From assembly GCF_004210215.2 (NCBI RefSeq), contig NZ_CP067394.1, forward strand, positions 1,550,001-1,614,000: a stretch of DNA of 64,000 bases, given 5' to 3'. Source of the stretch: Cryobacterium sp. SO1. GTDB lineage: Bacteria; Actinomycetota; Actinomycetes; Actinomycetales; Microbacteriaceae. The position numbers and the translations under genes were made by a program. The notes below the pieces were generated by a model. It worked only from the letters and a program-made list of their open reading frames with translations, made no database searches and was not told the origin of the DNA. Within the stretch, counting starts at the first letter, position 1. Each line of letters opens with the position of its first letter. Shown here piece after piece: positions 37,458 through 46,045 of this stretch.

Positions 37458-37520
37458 CCGCGAACTGTGAGAAAAGCCCCGAGAATCGGAGTTTTTCGGG
37501 GCTTAGCTCACGGTTCGTGA
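37458..37520. repeat. 63-bp palindromic element, copy C (convergent gap)
   Basis: Fills the whole gap between stops at 37454 and 37522. Arms CCGCGAACTGTGAGAAAAGC, inner CCCCG/CGGGG, right end TCACGGTTCGTGA. The position suits bidirectional termination. Confidence 0.85.
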
Positions 37521-37521
37521 A

Positions 37522-40038
37522 TCAGATGAAGAGGGTTGTGGTCGATTCCGAGGCCTCGCCGAGGAACGTCGCGACGCCACCAAGCTCGACGCCGGGCATC
37601 AGGTCCGGTTCGGCTATGCCGAGCAGGTCCATAGTCATGGTGCACGCGATCAGGCGTGCACCGCCGGCCTGAGCGGATGCAATCAACTCGGGCAGTGGCG
37701 CTACCTTGTTGTCTCTCATGACCTTTTTGATCATCGCGGCACCGGCACCGAGCATGTTCATCTGAGAGAGCGGGAGGCTGCCGGCGCCCGAGGGCATCAT
37801 CGTGGCGAACATCTTGTCCATCAGTTTGCGGTCCCGCTTGGGGGCGTCGGTGCGGCGCAGTGAGTTCAGCCCCCAGAAGGTGAAGAACATCGACACCTCT
37901 TCGCCCATGGCCAGGGCGCCGTTGGCGATGATGAATGCCGCGAGAACCTTGTCGAGGTCGCCGGAGAACACCACGAAGGAGGTCTTGCCCGGGCCGGCCG
38001 GTGCGGCGTTCGCGCCGGAGGCGGCCGGGGCGACGGCGCCGCCCTTGCGCATGGTGGCCACATAGCCGGGACCCTCGGGCTGGATGGCCACCAGCTGATG
38101 GCCGTTGCGCCTCGCCCAGGCCGGGGCGTCGCTGGCGAAGCCGGGGTCGGACACGTGAACAACGACCTCGTCGCCGGGGGTGAGGGCCTTCATCTTCTCG
38201 GAGAGTTTCATGATCGGGCCGGGGCAGGCGAGGCCGGAGCAGTCCAGGTCTACCTTCACGCCGGAGCCCTGGGCGAGGGCGGTGCTCGCTGCAGCCGAGG
38301 CCTGGAACGGGGCGGCTTCGGCGTACGCGGTCATCGGCTGCGGCGGTTCGTCGTTCTCCGGCTCAACCTCGTGCCAGGAGCGGAACGTGTCCGAACCGCC
38401 CGACAGGGTGGCGACATCCGTGAACCCCCGCTGCACGAGCGCGCGATGGGCGAGATAGCTGCGGAAACCGACCGCGCAGTAGAGCCGCAGCGGCACGGTG
38501 TGGTCCCAGCCCGAGCTCGCCGTACGGATGCTGCCCAGCGGCACATTCTCGGCACCCGGCAGGTGCCAGATCGAGAACTCCTCCGGGGTGCGCACGTCGA
38601 TCAGGCGCGCGCCGGCGGTGGCGTCCGGGTAGTCCTGGGCGTACCAGAGGGTGAGGTCGCCGCGCAGCACGTTGCTCGCCACGAAGCCGGCCATGTTCAC
38701 CGGGTCCTTGGCCGAGCCGAACGGTGGGGCGTAGGCAAGCTCGAGCTCCTCGAGGTCGTAGACGGTCTGGCCGGCGCGGAGTGCGGTGGCGAGCACGTCG
38801 AGGCGTTTGTCAACACCGTCGAATCCGGCGGCCTGGGCGCCGAGGACGCGCCCGGTGTCGGGGGAGAAGAGCACCTTGAGTTGCATCATCGCGGTGCCGG
38901 GGTAGTAGCCGGCGTGCCCGGACGGGTGCACGTGCACCGCGCGGTACGGCAGGTTCGCAGCCAGGAGCTGGCGTTCGGTGGCGCCGGTGCCGCCGGCCAC
39001 CATGTCGAACACCTTGACGATGGAGGTGCCCTGGGTGGAACGGTACTCGGTGGTGCGACCGGAGATGTTCTCGGCGGCCACCCGGGCCTGCCGGTTGGCG
39101 GGTCCGGCCAGGGGAGCGAGCCACTGGCCGGGCAAAACAGTGTGCGGGGTCTCGACGGAGTCGCCGGCAGCCCAGATGTGCGGGTCGGAGGTTCGCATGT
39201 GGGTGTCCACCGTGATGCCGCCGCGGGCGCCGATAGCCAGCCCGGCGGCCGCCGCGAGGGCGGTGTTCGGCCGCACGCCGGCGGAGAGGATGACCAGGTC
39301 GGCCGGAAGCACCGTGGAGTCGGTCAACTCCACGTCGAGAGTCCCGTCCGGACGGGCGGTGAATGCGGCGGCGGCCGTGGAGAGGTGCAGGTTGATGCCC
39401 CGGCTGCGCAGGTGATGCTCCACCGGCACCGAGAGCTCGTGGTCGAGCGGCGGCAGGATCTGGTCGCTCATCTCGACGACGTCCACGGCGGCACCGCGGC
39501 GCCCCAGGTTCTCGGCCATTTCCAGGCCGATGTAGCCCGCGCCGATGACCACGGTGCGCACGGGGCCGCGGACTCCGGACACCGCCTGGGCCAGGGCGGC
39601 GTCCAGCTGGCCCTTGATGGCATCCATGTCGCCGAGGCGGCGGAGCACGTGTACGCCGGGCAGGTTGATGCCGGGCAGCGGCGGGCGCAGGGCTTCGGCG
39701 CCCGGGCACAGGGCGAGGGCGTCGTAGCTTTCGGTGTACTCACGATTGGTGTCGACCTCGCGCACGGTGATGGTCTGCGCGGCGCGGTCGATGCCCGTCA
39801 CCTCGTGGCCGATGCGCACGTCGATATCAAGCGATTCGCGCAGGCTCTCCGGGGTCTGTAGCAGCAGGCGGCTTCGATCCGCGATCACCTCACCCACGTG
39901 GTAGGGCAGTCCGCAGTTGGCGAAGGATACGTGGTGGCCGCGTTCGAGAACGATGATGTCCGCGAACTCGTCCAGTCGACGGGCCCGGGCGGCGACGGAC
40001 GCGCCGGCAGCGACGCCTCCAACGACGACGATTTTCAT
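37522..40038 (-). CDS. Four-module sulfane-sulfur enzyme: CoA-disulfide reductase, rhodanese, TusA and DsrE-like
   Basis: 838 residues; GGAAGG before ATG. Residues 1-450: FAD/NAD(P)H reductase with VVGGVAAGASVAARARRL, redox NCGLPYH near 43 and VIGAGYIGLEMAENLG near 166. Residues 470-560: rhodanese with CAVGFRS loop. Residues 600-670: TusA/SirA-like domain with LDCSGLACPGPIMKLSEKMK, whose Cys in CPGP accepts persulfide. Residues 685-838: DsrE/DsrF-like domain (FVVFSGDLDKVLAAFIIANGA). All the sulfur-relay modules are in one chain, so persulfide could be passed internally and reduced. The operator at 40085 indicates the same regulon as the smaller paralogue at 1127. Confidence 0.9.
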   Translation of the reverse strand: MKIVVVGGVAAGASVAARARRLDEFADIIVLERGHHVSFANCGLPYHVGEVIADRSRLLLQTPESLRESLDIDVRIGHEVTGIDRAAQTITVREVDTNREYTESYDALALCPGAEALRPPLPGINLPGVHVLRRLGDMDAIKGQLDAALAQAVSGVRGPVRTVVIGAGYIGLEMAENLGRRGAAVDVVEMSDQILPPLDHELSVPVEHHLRSRGINLHLSTAAAAFTARPDGTLDVELTDSTVLPADLVILSAGVRPNTALAAAAGLAIGARGGITVDTHMRTSDPHIWAAGDSVETPHTVLPGQWLAPLAGPANRQARVAAENISGRTTEYRSTQGTSIVKVFDMVAGGTGATERQLLAANLPYRAVHVHPSGHAGYYPGTAMMQLKVLFSPDTGRVLGAQAAGFDGVDKRLDVLATALRAGQTVYDLEELELAYAPPFGSAKDPVNMAGFVASNVLRGDLTLWYAQDYPDATAGARLIDVRTPEEFSIWHLPGAENVPLGSIRTASSGWDHTVPLRLYCAVGFRSYLAHRALVQRGFTDVATLSGGSDTFRSWHEVEPENDEPPQPMTAYAEAAPFQASAAASTALAQGSGVKVDLDCSGLACPGPIMKLSEKMKALTPGDEVVVHVSDPGFASDAPAWARRNGHQLVAIQPEGPGYVATMRKGGAVAPAASGANAAPAGPGKTSFVVFSGDLDKVLAAFIIANGALAMGEEVSMFFTFWGLNSLRRTDAPKRDRKLMDKMFATMMPSGAGSLPLSQMNMLGAGAAMIKKVMRDNKVAPLPELIASAQAGGARLIACTMTMDLLGIAEPDLMPGVELGGVATFLGEASESTTTLFI

Positions 40039-40084
40039 GGGATGCCTTCCGTTGGCCCGGACGGTCTCACGGCCAGCCGAGCAG

Positions 40085-40100
40085 ATACCCCGGTGGGTAT
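40085..40100 (-). promoter_or_regulatory. CsoR/CstR-type operator before the four-module enzyme
   Basis: ATACCCCGGTGGGTAT; one base off a perfect palindrome in the 16-bp register (GATACCC...GGGTATC as outer dyad). It lies 46 nt before ATG 40038. On the minus strand it runs into TATCTG, a -10 candidate, as at the other two sites. Confidence 0.72.
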
Positions 40101-40276
40101 CTATCGGGGCTGTTTTGACAGTACACCCCGGCCCCTCCGGTGACCCGGGACTTTAGGCCTGCCGAATGACCGTTCGATGAAGGCGGCCGACGAGTGGCCG
40201 TGCCGAAGGTCATCACCGCGATTGTGTGCCTGTCAGCTCACCTCAGCGCTCCCGACAGCCGCCTCCCCGAACGTCA

Positions 40277-41809
40277 CTAGAACGGCGGGTCGTCGGGGAC
40301 CGGTGGTGTCGGTGTCCGCGTCGACCTGTGCCGGGGAGGCATCAGGTAGCTATCCTCCGGGGGTCGTTTCCGGCTTTTCGGACCCACCACCGGGGCGTGT
40401 GGCCGGGGTGGTCCCATGGGGTTGGCGGGGTCGGTGCGGTAGCTGCGTTTGCCTGGGGAGGTCCAGAGCAGGATCCCGCCGGGTTGTTGAGTGACGCGCC
40501 AGTGGGTGAGGTGTTTGAGTCGGTGGTGGGGTTCGCAGAGATGGGCGAGGTTGTCGCAGTCGGTCGTGCCGCCGTCGGCCCAGTCGTGGGTGTGGTCGAT
40601 GTCGCTGGTGACCGCGGGCCGGGAGCAGCCGGGGAATCGGCAGGTTTCGTCGCGCACCCTCAGCCACTTCTTCATGGCTGTGGTGTTCTTGTGTTGGGTT
40701 TTGCCCAGGGAGAGCACGACTCCGGTTTCGGGGTGGGTGAGTAGTCGGGTGAAGCTGGGGGCGTGTCCGGCGATCTGTCGGGCCATCTCGGGGGAGATGG
40801 GGCCGTAGCCCTCGAGGGCGGCGGGTTCCTCGTCCAGGCCGAGCAGGGTGAGCACGGGCACGGTGATCATGACCGTGCCGCGGATCCCGGCGCCCATCCC
40901 GTCGGGGGTGATGCCGTCCAGCAGGAGTGCCCGGGTGATGTCGGCGCGGAGTTGATCGAGGGTGCGCTTGTTCTGTTCCTCATGCACATCCGAGTTGCCT
41001 GCTTCCGGTGCCGACTCGGACGACGGGTCGCCGAGTTTTTTCAGTTTCGCCGCCATGGTGTTGATCCGGGTGTAGGCGGCTTTGGTGTCGTGGGCGGTGC
41101 CGTACCAGTGCAACCAGCCCATCCCGTCCGGGGCTGCCTCCCACCGGGTGTGCCTCTCGGCGAGGGCGTTGGTGGTGCGGGTCACGATGGACTCCGGGTG
41201 CAGCCGCTCGCGGAGCCGGCGGGCTTTGTCGCGGAACCGGCCCACCGGGAGTCGCTTGGCCTCCGGGAGTATCCGTTCTTCAAACCCGGCTTGGTGGTCC
41301 GTGGGGAGTGAGCGCAGTTGGTCGAGCAGGGTGGTGGCGTGCCGGTAGCTGATCTGTCCGGCCGCGAAGGCCTCGAACGTGGCCGGGGCGAAGCCGCAGA
41401 GGTTCCGGGCCTCGTCGAGTTGCCGGTCGATGGTGCGTTCGGCCACCCGGGTCAGGCACGCGGTTTCGCTCACGATGGTCCGCCGGGCGACGTCGTGGTC
41501 GTCCCACCGGTTGTGCGCGGCCGCGCGGGCCTGGTCCGCCGTCATCGTGGCCGCGTTGTGGTCGGCGAGGCGGATGTTCTCCGGGTTGCCGTGCAGCCGG
41601 GACGCGACCTGGGGCTGTTCGCTCCAGTCCTGCATGTCCACGAGATGTTCGATGCGGCGGGCCTGGGCCCTGGCGATCAGGCGGTCCTGGGCCGCGATGA
41701 GTTCGGTGTAGCGGATCAGATCGGCCTGGACCTGTTCGTCCAGGCTGGGCGTCGGAGAGTGGTCGTCATCGTCCGGAGCCGGCGTTGGTGCCTCAACAGT
41801 GATGCTCAT
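40277..41809 (-). CDS. HNH endonuclease-signature protein with DUF222
   Basis: 510 residues from ATG 41809; the frame is open up to 41905 but that would run through the 63-bp element. The DUF222 region (about 60-330) is helical; a C-terminal HNH motif reads CRFPGCSRPAVTSDIDHTHDWADGG and NLAHLCEPHHRLKH, with Cys pairs for zinc. These DUF222-HNH proteins occur in many copies in actinobacterial genomes and are sometimes linked to mobile or intron-like behaviour, but their role is unclear. No phage or transposon genes are adjacent. The Pro/Arg-rich tail is probably disordered. Confidence 0.82.
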   Translation of the reverse strand: MSITVEAPTPAPDDDDHSPTPSLDEQVQADLIRYTELIAAQDRLIARAQARRIEHLVDMQDWSEQPQVASRLHGNPENIRLADHNAATMTADQARAAAHNRWDDHDVARRTIVSETACLTRVAERTIDRQLDEARNLCGFAPATFEAFAAGQISYRHATTLLDQLRSLPTDHQAGFEERILPEAKRLPVGRFRDKARRLRERLHPESIVTRTTNALAERHTRWEAAPDGMGWLHWYGTAHDTKAAYTRINTMAAKLKKLGDPSSESAPEAGNSDVHEEQNKRTLDQLRADITRALLLDGITPDGMGAGIRGTVMITVPVLTLLGLDEEPAALEGYGPISPEMARQIAGHAPSFTRLLTHPETGVVLSLGKTQHKNTTAMKKWLRVRDETCRFPGCSRPAVTSDIDHTHDWADGGTTDCDNLAHLCEPHHRLKHLTHWRVTQQPGGILLWTSPGKRSYRTDPANPMGPPRPHAPVVGPKSRKRPPEDSYLMPPRHRSTRTPTPPVPDDPPF

Positions 41810-41873
41810 ACCTGAGATCGTCTCACCTACCACCGACACCGCCCCTGCCCGCGCACCCCCCGTCCCACCCCAT

Positions 41874-41936
41874 CCGCGAACCGTGAGAAAAGCACCCAAA
41901 ATCACGAAAACACGGTGCTTAACTCACAGTTCGCGG
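41874..41936. repeat. 63-bp palindromic element, copy D (divergent promoter region)
   Basis: Between divergent genes at 41809 and 41957. Arms CCGCGAACCGTGAGAAAAGC and GGTGCTTAACTCACAGTTCG. The right arm ends 8 bp before TAGGTT, the -10 candidate of the gene at 41957, mirroring copy B. Confidence 0.85.
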
Positions 41937-41944
41937 AAGGGGAT

Positions 41945-41950
41945 TAGGTT
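41945..41950 (+). promoter_or_regulatory. -10 box for the polymerase-domain gene
   Basis: TAGGTT, 6 nt (all G) before ATG 41957; the G-run could also be a weak ribosome site. Confidence 0.4.
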
Positions 41951-41956
41951 GGGGGG

Positions 41957-42979
41957 ATGGCGAGCGAATCGACGGAGTTGACCGTAGCCGGGCCCCACGG
42001 CGACCGGGTCATGCGCATCTCGAGCCCGAGCCGGGTGCTCTGGCCGGAGCTGGGCATCACCAAGCTCGACCTGGCCGAGTATCTCGTGGCCGTGGGGGAG
42101 CCCTTCGTCGCGGCGAACGGTGAGCGCCCGGTGTCCCTGCAACGGTTTCCGGGCGGCATCGACGGCGAACAGTTCTTCTCGAAGAACCCGCCCAGGGGCG
42201 CCCCGGAGTTCATGCGGGCGGTGCCGGTGGTCTACCCGAGCGGGCGCACGCATCCGCAGCTCGTGATCGACGAACCGGCCGGTGCGGTCTGGGCCGCGCA
42301 GATGAACACCGTGGTCTTTCACCCCTGGCCGTCCCGGGCGGGCAACACCGACAATCCCGACCAGCTGCGCATCGACCTCGACCCGCAGCCAGGCACCGAC
42401 TTCGACGACGCGATCCCGGTGGCCATCGAACTGCGCGCGGTGCTCGCCGAGGCGGGCCTCACCGCGTTCGTCAAGACCTCCGGCAACCGCGGCCTGCACG
42501 TCTTCGCCCCCATCGAGCCGACCCGCGAGTTCCAGGTGGTGCGGCACGCGGTGATCGCGGCCGCCCGTGAGGTCGAACGGCGGATGCCGAAAGCCGTCAC
42601 CACTGCCTGGTGGAAGGAGGAGCGCGGAGCCCGCATCTTCGTGGACTTCAACCAGGCGAACCGGGACCGCACCATGGCCGGCGCCTACAGTCCACGGGCG
42701 CTGGCGCACGCCCCGGTGTCGTGTCCGATCGGCTGGGACGAACTCGAGACGTCCGACCCCACGACGTTCACCATCCTGACCGTGCCAGAGCGGCTGGCCA
42801 CGACCGGCGATCCGTGGTCCACGATGCACGCTAAACCGGGCCGTATCGACACGCTGCTCGACTGGTGGGAACGCGATCTGGCCGCCGGCCTGGGCGAGCT
42901 GCCGTTCCCGCCTGAGTACCCCAAGATGCCCGGCGAGCCGCCCCGGGTGCAGCCCAGCCGTGCCCGCGACGACCCGTAG
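41957..42979 (+). CDS. LigD-type NHEJ polymerase/primase domain protein
   Basis: 340 residues. Stand-alone PolDom of the archaeo-eukaryotic primase superfamily: SSPSRVLWPELGITKLDLAEY at the start, phosphate-binding SLQRFPGGIDGEQFFSKN, the metal-binding pair in RIDLDPQPG (about 137), KTSGNRGLHVFAPI (about 175) and the third acidic position in ARIFVDFNQANRDRTM (about 235). It fills gaps at DNA double-strand ends, preferring ribonucleotides. The ligase and Ku partners are not fused; an ATP-dependent ligase is 9 kb away at 52105, Ku is not in the window. Confidence 0.88.
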   Translation: MASESTELTVAGPHGDRVMRISSPSRVLWPELGITKLDLAEYLVAVGEPFVAANGERPVSLQRFPGGIDGEQFFSKNPPRGAPEFMRAVPVVYPSGRTHPQLVIDEPAGAVWAAQMNTVVFHPWPSRAGNTDNPDQLRIDLDPQPGTDFDDAIPVAIELRAVLAEAGLTAFVKTSGNRGLHVFAPIEPTREFQVVRHAVIAAAREVERRMPKAVTTAWWKEERGARIFVDFNQANRDRTMAGAYSPRALAHAPVSCPIGWDELETSDPTTFTILTVPERLATTGDPWSTMHAKPGRIDTLLDWWERDLAAGLGELPFPPEYPKMPGEPPRVQPSRARDDP

Positions 42980-42998
42980 GGGCATCCGCGCGCCGTGA

Positions 42999-43067
42999 AG
43001 CTCGCGAAAGTGCCCGTGTGGCTGCTTCGGCAGCTCCGAAGCAACCGTTTAGCCGCTTTCGTGAGCT
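42999..43067. terminator. Long imperfect palindrome between convergent genes
   Basis: AGCTCGCGAAAG (42999) pairs with CTTTCGTGAGCT (43056), 11 of 12, and TGCTTCGG pairs perfectly with CCGAAGCA around a 5-nt loop. Convergent position suggests a bidirectional terminator; no T-run. Different in sequence from the 63-bp family. The rest of the 42980-43162 gap shows no gene. Confidence 0.5.
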
Positions 43068-43162
43068 GACGGCACTGCTACAACTTCGGCCAGCCGAACG
43101 GGCAGTTCCGCACGCAGCCGGCCCTGCCGCGCCGGGCGCCCCGGTAGAGCGGATGCTCGTCT

Positions 43163-43717
43163 TCAGGCCGTGACGCGCTCGTAGCGGAGGAAACGGTAGC
43201 GCAGGTCGGTGCGAGAGGTGAGCCACTCGCCGGCCGCGGTCTGGGCGAACGCCGCACCGGGGGTGGGGGCGACGGTGTCGCCGGGTGCATCGAGGTCGAC
43301 CTCGGTCACCTCGAGGTGGTCGGCCAGATCCAGCGCCTGACGGTAGATCTCGCCCCCGCCGATCACCCAGACCGGAGCGGGAGCCGCGGCGGCCAGCGCG
43401 TCGGTCAGGGAGTGCACCACCGTGGCGCCCTCGGCGGCCCAGTCCGGCTGGCGGGTGATGACGACATTGTGCCGGCCGGCCAGGGGACGAAACCGCTCCG
43501 GAAGCGAGTCCCAGGTGCGGCGGCCCATGACGACGGCGCCGTCCAGAGTGAGTTCCTTGAAGTGTGCAAGGTCTTCCGGGAGCCGCCACGGGATGGTGCC
43601 GGCGTCGCCGATGACCCCGTTGACCGCTTGAGCCCAGATCAGGCCGATCGGCGCGGCAGGCGCATCCGGTGCAGGCGCATCCGGTGCATCCGCCGCCGAC
43701 CGAGCCTCAGACGGCAA
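43163..43717 (-). CDS. folA: Dihydrofolate reductase
   Basis: 184 residues from TTG 43717 (AAGG 6 nt upstream); there is no other in-frame start before the conserved core. A 22-residue Asp/Ala/Pro extension precedes [14 protein letters not shown]. Other family positions: [17 protein letters not shown] with the substrate-binding acid in the PEDLAHF helix, [18 protein letters not shown] and [14 protein letters not shown]. It reduces dihydrofolate to tetrahydrofolate with NADPH. The start lies inside the 3' end of thyA, so the two are translationally coupled, matching the need to recycle dihydrofolate produced by ThyA. Confidence 0.92.
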   Translation of the reverse strand: MPSEARSAADAPDAPAPDAPAAPIGLIWAQAVNGVIGDAGTIPWRLPEDLAHFKELTLDGAVVMGRRTWDSLPERFRPLAGRHNVVITRQPDWAAEGATVVHSLTDALAAAAPAPVWVIGGGEIYRQALDLADHLEVTEVDLDAPGDTVAPTPGAAFAQTAAGEWLTSRTDLRYRFLRYERVTA

Positions 43718-44531
43718 CGGGGGCCTTGATCGCGGGGTGGTGCACGTAGTCCACGACCTCGAGGTCCTCGAACTCGTAGTCGAAGATGCTGTCGCGCTGG
43801 GTGGTGATCTTCAGCTGGGGAGCCGGGTACGGGGCGCGGCTGAGCTGTTCGGTGACCTGCTCGAGATGGTTGGAGTAGATGTGGCAGTCGCCGCCGGTCC
43901 AGATGAAGTCGCCCACCTCGAGGCCGGTCTGCGCGGCGACGAGGTGGGTGAGCAGCGCGTAGCTGGCGATATTGAACGGCACGCCGAGGAACAGGTCGGC
44001 GCTGCGCTGGTAGAGCTGGCAGGAGAGCTTGCCGTCGGCCACGTAGAACTGGAACAGCGCGTGGCACGGGGCCAGCGCCATCTCGGGGATGTCGGCGACG
44101 TTCCAGGCCGACACGATGATGCGCCGCGAGTCCGGGTCGGTCTTGAGGGTCTCGATGACCTGGGCGATCTGGTCGATGTGCCCTCCCGCCGGGGTGGGCC
44201 AGGACCGCCACTGCACGCCGTAGACCGGGCCGAGCTCACCCTGTTCGTCGGCCCACTCATTCCAGATACGCACGCCGTGCTCCTGAAGCCAACCCACATT
44301 GCTCTCGCCGCGCAGGAACCAGAGCAGTTCATAGGCCAGCGACGGAAAATGCACCTTCTTGGTGGTGATCAGCGGGAAACCCTTGCTGAGGTCGAAGCGC
44401 AGCTGGGCGCCGAACACGCTGAGCGTGCCGGTGCCGGTGCGGTCGGCCTTGGTCGCCCCGGTTTCCAGAACCAGGCGCAGCAGGTCTTCGTAGGGCGTGG
44501 CAATGGAGCTTGGCTCGGCTGCAGTGTTCAT
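43707..44531 (-). CDS. thyA: Thymidylate synthase
   Basis: 274 residues, slightly longer than the 264 of E. coli. Key positions: [19 protein letters not shown] (phosphate Arg), [29 protein letters not shown], the nucleophile Cys in [14 protein letters not shown] (about 157), [18 protein letters not shown] and HIYSNHLEQ. Converts dUMP to dTMP, oxidising methylene-tetrahydrofolate to dihydrofolate. First gene of a thyA-folA operon. TAGATT 7 nt before ATG points to a leaderless transcript. Confidence 0.95.
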   Translation of the reverse strand: MNTAAEPSSIATPYEDLLRLVLETGATKADRTGTGTLSVFGAQLRFDLSKGFPLITTKKVHFPSLAYELLWFLRGESNVGWLQEHGVRIWNEWADEQGELGPVYGVQWRSWPTPAGGHIDQIAQVIETLKTDPDSRRIIVSAWNVADIPEMALAPCHALFQFYVADGKLSCQLYQRSADLFLGVPFNIASYALLTHLVAAQTGLEVGDFIWTGGDCHIYSNHLEQVTEQLSRAPYPAPQLKITTQRDSIFDYEFEDLEVVDYVHHPAIKAPVAV

Positions 44532-44538
44532 CGAATCA

Positions 44539-44544
44539 AATCTA
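44539..44544 (-). promoter_or_regulatory. -10 box for leaderless thyA transcript
   Basis: TAGATT on the minus strand, 7 nt before ATG 44531. Confidence 0.45.
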
Positions 44545-44607
44545 CAGCGTGCCCGGCCGCTGCCAGAAGGGAGCCGTCACATCCGGTGCCCAGGGCCCCA
44601 TCCTCGA

Positions 44608-44613
44608 TAACAT
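44608..44613 (+). promoter_or_regulatory. -10 box for leaderless amidotransferase transcript
   Basis: TAACAT, 6 nt before GTG 44620. Only about 63 bp separate this from the divergent thyA -10 box. Confidence 0.45.
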
Positions 44614-44619
44614 GGGGCG

Positions 44620-45354
44620 GTGAAGCCCTTTCTGCTGCTGGCGACCCGTTCCGAGGATGAAGCCGCCGACGACGAATACGCGGGGTTCCTGGCGGCCGGC
44701 GGGCTGATGCCCGGGCAGCTGCACAGGGTGCGCCTCGAGGCCGCACCGATGCCGCCGATCGCCCTCGGCGACTACTCCGGCGTGATCGTGGGCGGCAGCC
44801 CGTTCAACGCGAGCGACCCCGACGAGACCAAGTCAGCGGTGCAGCACCGCGTCGAGCGCGAACTGGCCGGCCTGCTCGACGACGTGGTGGCACAGGACTT
44901 CCCGTTCCTCGGCGCCTGCTACGGCATCGGCCTGCTCACCAGCTACCTCGACGGCGTCGTCGACGACACCTGGTCGGAGGTGGCCGGTCCCATCGTGGTG
45001 AGCCTCACCACGGAGGGCGTGGTCGACCAGCTGTTCGGCCGGGTCACGGACACCTTCGAGGCCTTCGTGGGGCACAAGGAGGCCTGCACGGTGCTGCCGA
45101 CGGGTGCCGTGCTGCTGGCCACCGGGGAGGACTGCCCGGTTCAGGCGTTCAGGATCGGCCGGAACGTCTACGCCACGCAGTTCCACCCCGAGCTCACACA
45201 GGCCGGCATCCTCACCCGGCTGCGGGTGTACCACGACAACGGTTACTTCGCACCGGATGCTTACGATGAGGTGATGGCCGCCATCGACGCCTCCTCGGTG
45301 ACCGAGCCGGCCACCATCATGAAGGCGTTCGTGGAGCGGTTCGGCACCGCCTAG
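44620..45354 (+). CDS. Class I glutamine amidotransferase (GMP synthase-like)
   Basis: 244 residues, GTG start. Nucleophile Cys in FLGACYGIGLLTSY (about 106), catalytic His and Glu in ATQFHPELTQ (about 190). GVIVGGSPFNASDPD near 55 is the oxyanion-side loop. It lacks the ATP-PPase half of GuaA, so it is a stand-alone GATase1-like hydrolase that may deaminate or deglutamylate a small molecule; the YgfF/GuaA-like subgroup has no confirmed substrate. It is alone, divergent from thyA and convergent with the response regulator. Confidence 0.82.
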   Translation: MKPFLLLATRSEDEAADDEYAGFLAAGGLMPGQLHRVRLEAAPMPPIALGDYSGVIVGGSPFNASDPDETKSAVQHRVERELAGLLDDVVAQDFPFLGACYGIGLLTSYLDGVVDDTWSEVAGPIVVSLTTEGVVDQLFGRVTDTFEAFVGHKEACTVLPTGAVLLATGEDCPVQAFRIGRNVYATQFHPELTQAGILTRLRVYHDNGYFAPDAYDEVMAAIDASSVTEPATIMKAFVERFGTA

Positions 45355-45367
45355 AACCGGGGCCGGC

Positions 45368-46045
45368 TCAGAGCAGTTTGCGCGCCGTCGCCCAGGCGGT
45401 GAGCTCGTGCCGGCTGGACAGCTGCAGTTTGCGCAGCACCGCCGACACGTGGGTCTCCACGGTCTTGGGGGAGATGAACAGCGCGCTGGCCACCTCCTTG
45501 TAGGCGTAGCCGCGGGCAATCAGACGCATCACCTCCTGCTCCCTGGCCGACAGCCTGTCGAGTTCGTCGGTGGTCGCCGCGGTCTCGCCGGCGACAGCGC
45601 CGAAGGCGTCGAGAACGAAGCCGGCCAGGCGCGGCGAGAAGACGGCGTCGCCTCCGGCCACCCGGCGGGCGGCATCCGAGACCTCTGCGCCGGACGCGCT
45701 CTTGGTGATGTAGCCGCGGGCACCGGCACGGATGACGGTGACCACGTCGTCCGCCGCGTCCGACACGCTCAGGGCCAGGAACAGGGTCGACGGGGCCAGC
45801 GGCGCGGCGGCGTGGATCACTTCGGCGCCGCCACCCCCGGTGCCACCGGGCAGGTGCACGTCCAGCAGCACCACCCGCGGCTGGGTGGCGACGACCACGG
45901 CGATTGCCTCGTCGACGGTCGCGGCCTCGCCGAGCACGTGCAGCGTGGGGTCGAGCTCGGAGCGCAGCCCGGACCTGAAGATCGAATGGTCGTCGACGAT
46001 CACGACGGTGAGGTCGCGGGGGGTGCCGGAGGTCGGTTTGGTCAT
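45368..46045 (-). CDS. NarL/LuxR-family response regulator
   Basis: 225 residues. Receiver domain 12-130: acidic pocket VIVDDHS, phospho-acceptor Asp 62 in VVLLDVHLPGG, Thr/Ser switch about 92 and Lys in ITKSASG about 115. LuxR-type HTH about 160-220 (LSAREQEVMRLIARGYAYKEVASALFISPKTVETHVSAVLRKL). The ATG overlaps the stop of the partner kinase at 46042, so the two-component pair is coupled. It probably regulates the divergent PspC/LiaF-like gene at 47496. Confidence 0.92.
   Translation of the reverse strand: MTKPTSGTPRDLTVVIVDDHSIFRSGLRSELDPTLHVLGEAATVDEAIAVVVATQPRVVLLDVHLPGGTGGGGAEVIHAAAPLAPSTLFLALSVSDAADDVVTVIRAGARGYITKSASGAEVSDAARRVAGGDAVFSPRLAGFVLDAFGAVAGETAATTDELDRLSAREQEVMRLIARGYAYKEVASALFISPKTVETHVSAVLRKLQLSSRHELTAWATARKLL

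Noticed and set aside
38098..39861. 587-codon plus-strand frame opposite the four-module reductase
   Set aside because: Mirror of a well-supported minus-strand gene; low-complexity composition.
43080..43152. Short plus-strand frame reading CYNFGQPNGQFRTQP
   Set aside because: Looks protein-like but is 24 codons with no start; could be a remnant or chance.
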